The notes: a model not told the origin generated them from the sequence alone. A stretch of 64,000 bases of DNA from Telmatactis stephensoni (GCA_029948255.1 JALIZF010001530.1:322691-386690), one strand, 5' to 3'. Positions 20,265 through 32,215 are shown, numbered from the stretch's first letter. Numbers and translations are program-made.

Positions 20265-23200
20265 TATGGCGTTCCATCCCTGCCAAAAATCAATGTTGAC
20301 ATGAAACATTCAACTTCACGCGTCAACATTGTATTTGATACAATACAACATTGAAGTTCAGCTCCCAACTTTCAAAAACTCGAGATCGAACATTCAACTA
20401 CATACAACAACATTCCATTTGACTCATTCCAACAATGAAGTTCCCTGACAGCAACATCCAACTTTATCAACTTCAACCGACTTCATACATCAATATCGCA
20501 GATCACACAGCTCAACATCCAACTCCATATTTTAACATTCGATTTGGACAATTTGACCTCCAACTTTATACATCAACATCGCAGATCACTCAACTCAACA
20601 TTAACCTACATGCATCAACATCGGAGTTCAACCAACTTCACAAATCAACAACAGAGTTCACACAATTCAACATAAATAGCCGAACTTTCAAATTTGACTC
20701 TCGTAATTCGAACTTGTAGCTTATAATGTTTGGATCACTGGTGATCCTTGTTGCTTGTTGCAATGTTGAAAGTTGAGTTATCAAACACGTCCCAAGTCCG
20801 CCAAAACATAACGAGCCTCATGCCCTTAGAAACCGCAAAATCTCCGACAGATCGGTAAAGATTCTTTACCCATCTGTTGGGGGTCTAGCTGATCAGAAGC
20901 AACAACTCATTTATAGCTAATTTAACATGTTTTTGTTACAATTTTGCATGAAATAGTATTTTGGACTAGTGAGAAACTTGCTGACCCGAAATAAGAATAT
21001 TATTCGTGTGTTTTGAGCAACTAAAGCTTTTTCAGCAGAACAGCAGGACCTCTTGTTTAGCAAACATGTCATACTTGTCAATTGACACCATCTTTTGCCA
21101 AAAACCAAGCTTTCATTCAGAAAAGATTACAACAACAAAGCTCTTCAAAACTATATAATCGCAAACTCAAAAAAAAAAAAACTTCCTAAAACTCTCGTCC
21201 AAGTTGTTCAGATAGACTTAAGTAGAAGACTGCTGAATTTCAACAACCGGCCACCGTAAGCAAAGATCTCAACAGTACAACGACTATAGAAGTACATCAA
21301 TCCAAAGTCAGCGCAAATTTAGATTTTATATTATAATTCCAGTTCTGTATAAAGACTGAGGACTTTATGCTAATAAAGCTATTTTGATTACTGAAACGAG
21401 CTTCAAGCACTGCTTTCTAACATATTATAGTCTTTTTCAAAATTCGAATAGCTAGGTGGACCAGCTAGGCATAAAGAAAATATTTATTTTATACACCCGA
21501 ATCAGGCAGTGCACTTTCAAATAGCCAGGACTTCATGCTGGATGGACCAGCTAGGCATAAAGAGAATTTCTTTACACCCGAAGCACTCAGGCAATGCACC
21601 TACCAATTCAAATAGCCAGGACTTCATGTTGGATGGACCAGCTAGGCATAAAGAAAATATTTCTTTACACCCGAAGCACTCAGGCAATGCACTTACCAAT
21701 TCAATAGCCTTGTCGCGTGTCGATCGAGCACATCTCAATTTGGACGCCATTGCCGTCTCGCAAGAATTGATGTGGATTTTGTAATTATATTGCAGAACAT
21801 AGAAACTTTTTACCACATAAAGTACTATTCAACATGTACCAAAACATTTGAGGGTTCTTTTGCTCAACCACTCCATTCATAGTTAGGGACCGATCCTCGA
21901 ACGCTGCTCAAACATGACCGAAGATGAATGGACTTATATTTCAATTTTGCGCCAAAATCCTGACGTAGCTCCCAGAAATAACACGGAAAACCTAACTGCG
22001 TTTGTATGTTGTTGACAGAATAATCCCTTGGCAAAGTCAGAACATAACCGCAATTAATCAGATTATGACGTCGCTCCGTAGCAACCAGTATCCCTGCTGT
22101 TTTAAAAATCAAGTCAGCTGCGGCTCGTTATGGTATTGTGTGTCACTGTGACGAGCCCTCCCCTCCCTCCTAAAAGGAGCAAAAGAAACAACATCGTTCC
22201 CAGGGCCCTCTCTTCATTCTTTGAGATCAAAATGGCGGCTGAATTTAACAAAACTATTAAATTTGGTGACTCAAAATCAAAGAACGAGAAAAACCATCCA
22301 ACTTTTGCAAAATAACTTTTCATTGATGTCAAAAGTTGCCAAAAGTCTTTGTTTATTGGTCCTGTGAGCGGCTTTGATGTAAGTTGTTCCTTTGATGAGA
22401 TAATTTTGCCTCGTCAACTGTGCTTTCGTTTGAATGGTCGACCAGTTTCCACTCTTTTAGCGCTTTCAATGTTGTTTCTTGAGGAAATCGATTTATGGGA
22501 TTGATCTTCTGGAATCTACACCAATTAAAAGTTATTTTGCGAAACAGTTGGAATTTTTTCTCGTTCTTTGATTTTGAGTCACCAAATTTAATAGTTTTGT
22601 TAAGTTTTTTCGGGATTTATTCAAAATCCCTCTGATAAAACTTTCTGATTTTAAGTTGGTTAACTGTGCAAGAAAGTGAAGTTTAACACCTATATAGTCA
22701 TTTTTCTAGAGCTCATCTAAAACGGGAGATATTATAGGAAAACTGAATTCAATGATCTTTGGTTTTCGTTGCCATAGCAACGTGTCATGGAAAAAAAATT
22801 GGCATCAATCAAATCTTCAATCCCTCCGATCCTTAGTATCTTGTGTGAAAATCATTTTGATCAGACAAATGTAAGTTGAGCAATTTTCAAAACTAAAATT
22901 GGAAGTTTTGTCAAAATCGATCACCAAAATGCTACTGGTAAACACCTTAAATTCAGCCGCCATTTTGATCTCAAAGAATGAAGAGAAGGCCCTGGGAACG
23001 ATGTTGTTTCTTTCGTTCTTTTTAGGCTGAGAGAGGGGAGGGCTCGTCACAGTGACACACGATACTTTTTGGCAGACTTGGGACGTGTTTGATAACTCAA
23101 CTTTCAACATTGCAACAAGCAACAAGGATCACCAGGGATCCAAACATTATAAGCTACAAGTTCGAATTACAAGAGTCAAATTTGAAAGTTCGGCTATTTA

Positions 23201-23617
23201 TGTTGAATTGCGTGAACTCTGTTGTTGATTTGTGAAGTTGGTGGAATTATATAAACTCCGATGTTGATGCATGAAGGTTAATGTTGAGCTGTGTGATCTG
23301 CGATGTTGATGTATAAAGTTGGAGGTCAAATTGTCCAAATCGAATGTTAAAATATGGAGTTGGATGTTGAGCTGTGTGATCTGCGATATTGATGTATGAA
23401 GTCGGTTGAAGTTGATAAAGTTGGATGTTGCTGTCAGGGAACTTCAATGTTGGAATGAGTCAAATCGAATGTTGTTGTATGTAGTTGAATGTTCGATCTC
23501 GAGTTCTTGAAAGTTGAGAGCTGAACTTCAATGTTGTATTGTATCAAATACAATGTTGACGCGTGAAGTTGAATGTTTCATGTCATCATTGATTTTTGGC
23601 GGGGATGGAACGCCATA
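20265..23617. mobile_element. 3.35 kb fold-back element
   Basis: The flanks carry a 6-bp duplication GATTAT (20259-20264 and 23618-23623), and the empty site is preserved in the opposite arm of the host element (near 29563, reverse complement). Long inverted arms run 20265-20805 and 23068-23617, starting TATGGCGTTCCATCCC. They are rich in CAACAT/CAACTT words. A second inverted layer lies inside (about 22115-22330 against 22540-22610 and 22950-23060), and a minisatellite occupies 21436-21712. No transposase is visible. Matching open frames in both arms are by-products of the inverted repeat. Confidence 0.85.
21436..21712. repeat. Minisatellite, three units of about 86-91 bp
   Basis: TGGACCAGCTAGGCATAAAG recurs at 21457, 21543 and 21634, each followed by TTTACACCCGAA and CAGGCAATGCAC. 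It lies in the unpaired centre of the fold-back element. Confidence 0.9.
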
Positions 23618-23932
23618 GATTATATCTCTTAACTAGCTAGTTTATATTTCGGCATAAACATGTATCTACATGGTCACGTGACACGATTAGCATGAAAACG
23701 AGGCTCTCAAATTACGATCGTAATACTCTGCCCTAGGATCGAAAAAGATTCTATAAACTTGCACAAGTATGACAAAGTATAATCAAGGAAGGGGAATCCT
23801 TTGTTAAAAGTTAATGAGGGGGCCTGTGCACTGTTGTGCAATACATTTAGGTCAGCAGCCTTTATCATCAGAATAGACGTCCGCCATCTTGACTTGCAGA
23901 CCATGTAGTTCCGTAAAGATAAACGTTTTTAG
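23618..23932 (+). promoter_or_regulatory. Inner part of the left arm and 5' flank of the CXC gene
   Basis: It continues the terminal inverted repeat after the fold-back insertion and contains ATGGTCACGTGA (reading ...TGGTCACGTG) close to CATGAAAACGAGGCT. That pair of words recurs in the right arm. The gene starts at 23933, so this interval must hold its promoter. No TATA box is obvious. Confidence 0.5.
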
Positions 23933-26900
23933 ATGGCAATCAGCAATGTGCCCATAAAATTTAGTCTCTGTTTAGTTTGTCCAGTTCAGAAGGAGGACAA
24001 CGAACTCGTGGAAAATCCATCATCATTTGAAAATTTACTAGAATCAATCAGTACATGAGCTAAGTATGGGGACACCAAGTACGTTGAGTTATGGTCCATT
24101 CTAAAAGATATCAACCCTGAGGAGCTTAAAGCACAAGCCGCAACATATCACCGAAAATGTTACCAAGAAGCAACCCATTCTGGAATGATGAAACGTGCAA
24201 GAGAAAGGTATGAGCGAGAACTGGCTGGTCCGAATGAGAAAAGAAAAAAATCGATCAAGTCTCCATCGCCTCAGCTCACTCGTTCTAAAACAAGTCCATA
24301 CAACAAAGACGTGTGTTTTATCTGTGAGAAGTCAGCAGGATATCGAGAAACTCTTAGAACTGTTAGCACCAAATCTGCAGGAAAATCACTTCATGATGCC
24401 ATTGAAATTTCAGGCAATGATAAACTGTGAGTTAAATTGTCTACTGCAGTGGACTTGAAAGATGCACATGCAATTGATATTAAATACCATAAAAAGTGTT
24501 GGGGAAATAATGTTTCAACTGTTCTTCGACAGTCCTCGACTGTGTCATCATCAAGATCCATTTCCACAGCATCAGAAATTGCAGCAAAAATAGAGTTCTT
24601 AACTACCACTGAGATAGCTTTAATGAATGGTAGTGTCTTGATAATGTCAGAGCTAGAGACTGCTTTTGATAGTATCCTTAAGGAAAATGGTGTAGACAAG
24701 AAGATCTTCAGTCGTAAATCACTGAAAGACTTATTAAAAAGTGAAATTGATGGAATTGATTTCCATAAGCCCAAACGAGTAAATGAGTCTGAGAGGGTGA
24801 CAATCAAGAAGACAAGAGATGTAGCCGTGCAAATATCAGAGGAGGAAAGTGATGTTAAGGATGACATGAAGACACTGTTCGATGCAGCACTGTATTTGAG
24901 AAAGGCAATCAGCAAGTCAAAGAACTGGGTCTTTAGCGGCTCACTGGAGACTCTTTCTAAGGAAAACTTTCCACAAGAACTATATTGCTATTTCAGGTGG
25001 GTGATCAGTGGCCCAAATGCTACTCCGCTTTCAACAAAGAAAAAATGCAAGGAAGAAGTTCACAAGCGTGCTATGGGTTTGGTCCAGAGTACCATGTCGA
25101 TGTCTTTAACAGAACGCCAGATTAACAACAAGAAATCAGAGGTAATAAAGACAAGTCACGAAATGCCGCAACAGTTAGCCATTGGTCTTGCTATACATCA
25201 GTCCGTGAGAAGTAAAGAGTTAGTCAACATGCTTTATGGTTTTGGGATGTCTGTAGAGTACAACAGACTTCTACGAGTTGAGTCACAAATAGAGGCCAGT
25301 GTTCTTAAGCGAATGGAGCACGAGGATGGACTTTTTCTGCCTCCTGATATAGTGAAAGGAAGACGTTTTCTTTGCCATCGATAATGTAGATTTTGCAGAA
25401 GATACCTACGATGGGCGTAGCACATTGCATGGGACATCAATGGCAACTTATCAGAAGTACCAAGACGATGACAAGACACCAGAAATAAGGTAAACACACA
25501 GTCAATTAATAAACTATCTGTTTATTAATTCTAGCAATAAAATTGCAATGGATTTAATTAGAGTATACTGATATGTCTATTTTTATTGTAATGCTTTATA
25601 CTGTTATTTTTATAGATTTTTTATTTTGTAACTAAGCGCGGATGAAAATAGTCCAATTGATATTTGCGCTCTAGAAGTTAATAAAAATTATTATTATTAT
25701 TATTATTATTATCATTATTGTTGCTTACACTGTTGTTCCCATAATCATTTTTATTGCGGAATAACATAAATCTGACCCTAGGCTTCAGTTAGTCTGTTTT
25801 TGGATGTTTTTATTTATATCATTTCTTTCATTCCAACATTAGTTTGAGTCCTGAGGGAGCAAATCTTGCTAGATCTGTCAAAGACTTGCCTCCATTGATA
25901 TCCAATTTGCTGGAATGCCCTGATCCCCCCTCTAAGCCTTCAAGTCCAACCCATCCCAAGTTCGGCCTGTTTAACGAAGATGAGATCCCAATCACGTTGA
26001 GTTCTCAAGATCATGCTTGGCTCCTGGCTCGAACCCTGTCCAGAAAGCAACACCCCGATGATGCACCTGTACAGCAGGAAGGGGAACTTCGTCAGAGTAA
26101 AGTTCCTGTCTGGTCAGCTTACAACTCCCTTGTCGAGACAGCTATACCGGTTACAAGAGTAGGCGCACCTCCCTTACTTGCAGCTCCAGCACACGAGTGG
26201 AATACTCTACTCACAGTACTCAAGCAAGCTCAGGCCATCAATGTTAAAGTCGTAGGCCAGCAAAGGAAGACTGTCATATCGCTTGACCTTGGTCTGTACA
26301 TGCCTGCTAAGAAGCTCCAGATGGCTCGAAATGAACTCGGGAATATCATACTTCGTCCAGGGGAACTTCACATCGTGATGGCACAGCTAAAGACCATCGG
26401 TGTTTACATTGAAAACAGTGGAATCGACATGGCATGGGTAGAATCTGATCTGTATGGCCCAGCTACTGTGAAACAGATCCTGGAAGGTAACCATGTCAAA
26501 CGAGCAGAAGCAGCACACCTTGTAACTTTGCAGTCCCTCTTTAATCTTTACCAAGATGCCTTTCTTGAAAGTCAAGAAGCAGGTCAATTACAAGAGCATT
26601 TGATGCAACTAGTGAAGCAGCTGGAAAAAGCGTGTTCAAACGGAAAGAAGCAGGAGGTAATGGATGCGCACAAGCAGCATGGTAGATGGTTTAGAGTCCA
26701 TGGATATCATGAACAAGATGGCAGCTTTTGATAAGAGACACTTGAGCAATCCAATGTTCAAAGTTTTCCGTCAGTACATACGTATGGTTTTACAGATGGC
26801 GATGTTCATCCGGGCTGTTCGCACTGCGAACTGGAATCTTCATCTACAAGCCCTTGAGATATTTACAAAGTACTTCTTTGCTCACGATCAACTGAACTAT

Positions 26901-29079
26901 GCAAGAATGATTCCACTATATCTTGCCGAAATGAAGTCATTACAAGAGAGCGACCCTGCGATCTACAGAGAATTCCAAGATGGGAACTGGGTAGTTAACA
27001 AGAATTCCACTGTACCATTCTGTGGCCTTGGAGCTGACAATGCGCTGGAACACATTAACCGCTCCATGAAAGTTAGTGGAGGTTTGGTTGGAATAACCCT
27101 AAATCCTAATGCTCGTGCAAAGTTTTTATTGATAGCTCCAGAATTTGCCCAACTAACCGAGCAAGCCAAGAATATGTCAGGTATTATATTATCTGTAAAT
27201 ATAGATTGTTATATATTATCATTAGGTATGTCTACCAAGACTCAAGAGCACCACCATAACCTTACCGCCCCTGTGTTGTCTCGTGAAGAGAAGTGTGTCA
27301 GCAAGCTGACTGCCACCATCGCAGGCTATACTAATCCCTTCACTCAGCAAGGAGAAGACCTCTTTAACCTCGTTACTAAAGTAGTGATGCCCGAAGAAGT
27401 GAAACGTGATCTCTGTGCGCAAAGTGTTGAAGGGGACAAACTTCTCAAAAGTTTTGTTACAGAACGTATTCAGAAAGGGGACAAAAATATGTGGTCGAAA
27501 ATGAAAAAGCGAAAGCTTCTAATCTGGTTACTGTGAACAACGAGGTCATTGAGCTACAAGAAGACCGATGTTTGTTCGCTCGCATGATGATGGTATGCCA
27601 GGCTCATCCAGAAATCAATATAGAAGAAGCCATAGGCAAGTATGAGTTTTCGGTGGTGCCCCGGTCCCTCTTTGCAGCAGATGGCACAATGCTTCACTGT
27701 TCCACAAAAAGTGCACTGATGACCTTAATTGAAAAAGATATATCACCCACCACTCCTAGTGATGTGCCAACAGGAGGTCCACCAATGCGTAACAAGGTAG
27801 TCATTGTAGATGGTATGGCAGAGCTACAATCACTTCAAAAACCAGCTACCATTACAACCTGCGCCCATCTCGCTGAGAATTTCACAAACCAACTTTTCCA
27901 CAAGTACAGCGACAGTGATGAAATACACCTGGTTTTCGACAGGTATGATGTTGCTCTCTCTTTGAAGACTGCTACCAGAAAACGAAGGCAAGGCAGTCAA
28001 GATCCTGTATACTACAGAATTACAGATTCCACCCACATTGGCAAAGTATCCATGAAGCACTTGTTATCACACGGAGCAACAAAGAAAGAGCTTACCGAGT
28101 ATCTGTCAGCCAAGACACTCCAAATGGCAGAAGATAGAGGAGTGAAACTTGTGGTTGCCTGGGGAAGCAGTTGTGAGGCAACACACCGAGATGTTACACA
28201 CATAAAGAGTAACCAAGAAGAAGCTGATACCAAGATTATCCTACATGCATTCAATGCTGCTACCCATGGGGCAACTGAGATCAACATCCACTCGCCAGAC
28301 ACTGACGTTCTTGTTCTGGCCTTGAGAAGATATCCTGAGCTCTGCAATGATGTTAATTTTATTACTGGAACTGGTCTGCGGCACCGAGTTATCAAGCTGA
28401 AGCCTATTGTGCAAGCCCTTGGGAATTTGAAGGTTGCAGCCTTACCCGGTCTTCATGCTCTTAGTGGTGCTGATATCACAGGTAGCTTTGCCGGCAAAGG
28501 AAAAGCCACATGGTGGAAGCTATTCAAAGAAGCAGATGAGAAACCCTTAATGCTCTTGCAAACATTGGCACGAGAGACCAGCCAACAGCAAATACCTTTG
28601 CTGCCATTGAAAAGCTTGTTTGCCAGTTGTATGCACCAAATACCACCATTGTTGATGTTAGCAAGCTCAGATGGTGGCTTTTCAGAAAGAAGCAGGCCCA
28701 GTCAGAGAGACTACCACCAACACAAGAGGCACTTCGACAAGCCATTATGAGAGCAAACTTTCAAGCACTGGTGTGGCGCTTAGACATAGTGCCAGAACAA
28801 CATCTTCCCTCACCAGAAACCTTTGGCTGGAAGCTCGATGGCAACAAATGGGTTCCAGTGATGACGACACTACCTCCTGCACCAGATGATGTTGTCCAGC
28901 TTGTTAGGTGTGGGTGCACCAAAAGCAGATGTTCGTCAAATAGATGCAACTGCCGCAAAGCCAATCTCAACTGCACGGACCTGTGCAGCTGCTCTGATAT
29001 TGATGGCGTGTGTGAAAATCAGCTGGAAGAGGATGAAGATGAAGATGATGACGATTTAGAGGACGAGTTACGAGAGTGA
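23933..29079 (+). pseudogene. Zinc-module / PIN-like nuclease / CXC-domain protein, broken
   Basis: Exon 1 runs 23933-25489 and exon 2 from 25843 (GTAAAC donor, CATTAG acceptor); a 45-nt segment 27181-27225 may be a micro-intron. Order: CLVC...YHRKCY (near 24150) and CFIC...YHKKCW (near 24490) zinc modules; a helical region; NVDFAEDTYDGRSTLHGT; EFSVVPRSLFAADGTML; KVVIVDGMAELQSL; EEADTKIILHAF and HSPDTDVLVLAL, acidic motifs like those of PIN/FEN nucleases; LHALSGADITGSFAGKGK; a KQAQSERLPPT segment; the Cys-rich CXC domain (CGCTKSRC, CNCRKANLNC, CSCSD); an acidic tail. Lesions are TGA stops at 24056 and 24428 and frame changes near 25366, 27520 and 28590. CXC domains bind DNA. I infer an element-encoded DNA-binding nuclease; the reaction is unproven. 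Confidence 0.7.
25490..25842 (+). other. Intron of the CXC gene with LINE-tail remnant
   Basis: A GT-AG intron of 353 bp. Near 25633-25712 it contains GCGCGGATGAAAATAG, TTTGCGCTCTAGAAGTTAAT and (TTA)n, resembling the CR1/L2-like 3' tail seen at 44.7 kb and 15.4 kb. Confidence 0.6.
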
Positions 29080-29399
29080 TGACAGCGATAGCGATATCTA
29101 GAATGCTTACAAAACTGCACCTGATGGCATGATCGTTACTAACATTATACTGCCTTTAGCACACGTAAAAATCAAGAAAGGAAACGAAAAGCACATAGCT
29201 ATACGCATACTTAGGTATTACGAATGTCTCGAACATGTAATGCACGTAGATGATAATATTCTGGTGACGATATTTGAATGATATAACTAACCATTACTTC
29301 AGTATTTGAACACGCTTAAAGAAAAAATCTTGTAGCCTCGTTTCCATGCTAGCTTTTTCACGTGACCATTTTAATAACGTAAAGTGATTTGATATTATT
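29080..29399. other. 3' flank of the CXC gene
   Basis: Non-coding. One copy of the subterminal module (AGCCTCGTTTCCATGCTA followed by TCACGTGACCAT) lies at about 29335-29370, just inside the right arm. No poly-A signal stands out. Confidence 0.5.
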
Positions 29400-29790
29400 T
29401 ACAACTCCAAGGCACATGCTTATACCAAGTTTATAGGAATTTTCTAGAACCCAAGGCAGAGTATTATGATTGTAATTTGAGAGCCTCGTTTTCATGCTAA
29501 TTGTGTCACGTGACCATGTAGATACATGTTTATGCTGAAATATAAACTAGCTAGTTAAGAGATATAATCTATGTAATTTTGGTGCAATATTGTTGATATG
29601 GTGGAAAGATATGACCACTTTTAATTCGTAGCCTCTTTTCCATGTTTGGATTTTATGTGATTTTTAAAAATCCCCCTAACAGCACTCGGTGCAAGTTACA
29701 GAAGTGCCACCAAATTTTTTTATGTTATTTAAGGTCCCCTTAGCACATTTAAATAGGTTATTTGCTTGCAGCCTGAAATTTGCACGGGAC

Positions 29791-31885
29791 TACACTTGCT
29801 GCCAGACTATTTCGTAAGATTCTAGAGATCTCAGATACTCCTTGGATATAAGGAAGAACCACTAAACCTTTGTGAATATTATTGACATTTTGCTCGTTTT
29901 GTTGTTGTTGTTGTTCTTCTTCTTCTTCTTCAGGTCTGGCTGACTTTAGTACAAAATCTGCAGGGTAACCATTATCTCGCAAGGCATCTTCAACGTATTC
30001 CTTCTCTGCCAACTGCTTCTGTTCTGTAGATGGTATGTTCTTAGCTCTGTCCAGAAGAGTTCTTGCCACAGATTGTTTGTGCTGAGTAGGGTGGTGTGAC
30101 TTAAAATTTAGATACTTATCGGTGTGAGTCGCTTTGCGATAAACATCAAACTCAATAGAACCATCAGAATTCCTTGCGATTTTAGTGTCAAGGAAGGAGA
30201 TAGGATCATTCTCTTCTTTCTCAACAGTAAACTGTATGTGGTTGTTGATCGAGTTAAGGTGATTGTGGAACTCTGTTAAGAATTCGCGTTTCATGCAAAC
30301 GTTGCTGTCGTCTACATACCTAAACCACCACTTAGGAGGGTGTGGTAGTTCTAGCAATGTTTTCAACATGTTCCATGACCAGGTTTGCGAGGACGGCGCT
30401 AACTGGGGAACCCATTGAACAACCAAAAATCTGATGATAATAGGTGTCCCTTAGGGTGAAGTAATTGTTATTAAGAACAAATTCCACGAGCTTGAGAATG
30501 TTGTGTATGGACATGTCTGTTCTAGAGGCAAGGTTGCAATCTGATTGAAGACGTCGTTCTACTATCTCTAAAGCCAAATGAGTGGGAACAGATGTAAACA
30601 AAGACACAACATCAAATAAAGCGAAACATTCAGAATCATCGATGGTGTACGTTGAAACTTGGGCAGCAAATTCTTTACTGTTCCTCACAGAGTATCTGTT
30701 GTTGAAAAGAGGTGATATTAAATTGGCCAAATGTTTGGAGATCTGGTAAGTCGGACTATTGATAGCACTGGTAATGGGTCTTAGTGGGATAGCTGGTTTA
30801 TGTATCTTTGGAAGACCATAGAACGTGGCTGGAACCACATCTGTGCTGTGTAATCTATAATACAACGAATTACTGAGTTGTGGCTTACCGTTGTCGTACG
30901 GAGATACTTGGTCTTTGATGTGTTTAAGTAGTTGATTCAGGGATTTCTCAGTATTAAAAGTGAAGTTCCTGCATTTATCGGCTATCTTTGTGTAAGTGTT
31001 AGTATCTTGTACCAGCTTGTCAATCTTGTCGTTGTAAACATCGGTGTCCATGATTACTACGGCTCTACTTTTGTCAGCTGGGAGAACAGTTAAAGAGTGG
31101 TTGTCAGTCAGTGATTTCAAACCATTCCACATCTCTTTGGAGATATTGGAGCTACGAGGAGGCTTTGCTTGTTGAAGAGTCGTAGTAACAGATACGCGAA
31201 CTATGTCTGCTGTGGCTGACGGAAGCTGTTTATTCCTGTTTTGATGGCTGCTAGAATATGGTCAGTTGGGATTTTTCTGGGAGTGATAGCAAAATTTAAA
31301 CCAAGTTTCAATGCTGACTCCTGTGAGGGGGTCAAGGTTTTTTGTGATAAATTAATGACCCATTTGTCAGTGTTGAGTTTTTGTCTTCGAGGAGGACTGC
31401 TTACGAGGCGATCTAATTTCTTTTGATGATTTTCCATGAAGGTTTTGGTTCGGATATCAACTTTATGACCAGCGGTGTTCTTTAATATTTCAATAGACTC
31501 TTCATCAACAGAATCATGAAGACTTTCCATAGTTTTTTTGAAGTTTCTTTGAGCAATCAGAGAACTGGTTGTGACAATGTTTAATGTGAAGTCGTAGAAA
31601 CGCAAAGCGATGGCATATCCTTCTTTACATCTAACAGGGGGGGGTTAAAATGGAGACTAGTTGGAAGAATTTTATTCTCCTTCATCCTGTGATTAAAATG
31701 GAGATGACTTCTGTAAGACGATAACTTTAGGGCTTCCCGTTCGTAGCTTCTAGCCAACTTTAAGGCATTCGAGCCATTCTTGGTACGTATAGATTTAAAA
31801 ATACTTGGGTTGTAGTCAGGCATGATAAGAATTAAGAATTTTGTAGTCGTCACTGACTTCATCAGCAATGTGCAAATGGAGTCAA
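29791..31885 (-). pseudogene. Penelope-like element, 5' repeat and reverse transcriptase
   Basis: ATG 31823 starts MPDYNPSIFKSIRTKNG. After frame changes near 31600, 31170 and 30380 the frames cover a basic N-terminal region and RT motifs: LPADKSRAVVIMD, FYGLPKIHKP, RPITSAINSPTYQISKHLA, FALFDVVSLFTSVP (catalytic Asp), FGCSMGSPVSAVLANLVME and KWWFRYVDDSNVCMKR (catalytic YVDD), then ISFLDTKI and the QKQLAEKEYVEDALRDNGYP linker. This is the PLE RT, related to telomerase RT. It ends at 29791 where the CXC element begins; GIY-YIG follows at 20037-19663. The 5' repeat has lost most of its hammerhead by deletion. Confidence 0.9.
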
Positions 31886-32145
31886 CAATGGTCTGGTCGT
31901 TTATTGCTAGAATCGTGGCATTCCACCAAAAACAAACACTCCATTAATGAACATATCCACGTACCAAATGTTTATAGGGCCTTATGTTCGGTAGATTAAG
32001 GACTAAGGACATTCGCACATTGCTGATGAAGGTTTCCGTTGAAACCGAAACCTCGAATTTTAGTCTTATATTTTAGGTCAGTGACGACTACAAAATTCTT
32101 AATTCTTATCATGCCTGACTACAACCCAAGCATTTTTAAATGTAA
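31886..32145 (+). mobile_element. Inverted partial PLE copy: ORF end, terminal repeat, ORF start
   Basis: The plus strand reads SGRLLLESWHSTKNKHSINE ... YRALCSVD and stop, then the repeat with a hammerhead motif, then a new start MPDYNPSIFK, ending near 32145. It abuts the 5' end of the minus-strand PLE head-to-head at about 31885. Head-to-tail and inverted partial copies are characteristic of Penelope-like elements. It preserves the intact TTAA target site used by the Kolobok-like element in the other copy. Confidence 0.85.
32019..32057 (+). ncRNA. Mutated hammerhead motif in the PLE repeat
   Basis: ATTG, CTGATGA, AGGTTTC/GAAACC stem II closed by CGTT, GAAA, then ACCTC and GAAT. Relative to 4873-4912 the ACGT stem III has become ACCT and the first stem I pair is lost (G opposite G). 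The core is intact but the helices are weakened, so activity is doubtful. Confidence 0.6.
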
Positions 32146-32215
32146 AATATTTGTCTTAATCAAACTTTCAGCAAATCAAGAAAATATGGAACCCAAAGAT
32201 ATGCCCGACTATTAA

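Larger units (their letters stand above)
20038..29790 (+). mobile_element. TIR element encoding zinc modules, PIN-like nuclease region and CXC domain
   Basis: The arms are inverted repeats. The left arm is 20038-20264 plus 23618 to about 23790 (interrupted by a fold-back element), and the right arm is about 29400-29790. Ends read GTCCCGTG ... TTTCAGGCTGCAAGCAAATA, with about 90 percent similarity by eye over some 390 bp. It interrupts a Penelope-like element whose coding resumes on both sides. One plus-strand gene (23933-29079) fills the interior. The excision target duplication could not be defined. I know similar proteins as repeated families in cnidarian genomes but cannot assign a named transposon superfamily. 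Confidence 0.75.

Noticed and set aside
20435..20719. Open frame repeated in inverted form at 23247-23447
   Set aside because: Both are the same fold-back arm; the CAACAT-rich sequence lacks stops by composition only.
21436..21712. CRISPR-like array
   Set aside because: Three long units without distinct spacers, in eukaryotic repeat DNA; it is a minisatellite.
25234..25497. Minus-strand frames across the CXC gene
   Set aside because: Antisense shadows with no motif; the plus strand explains the region.
27480..27540. Programmed frameshift between two long frames of the CXC gene
   Set aside because: No canonical slippery heptamer or downstream structure is evident, and other lesions in the gene point to decay.
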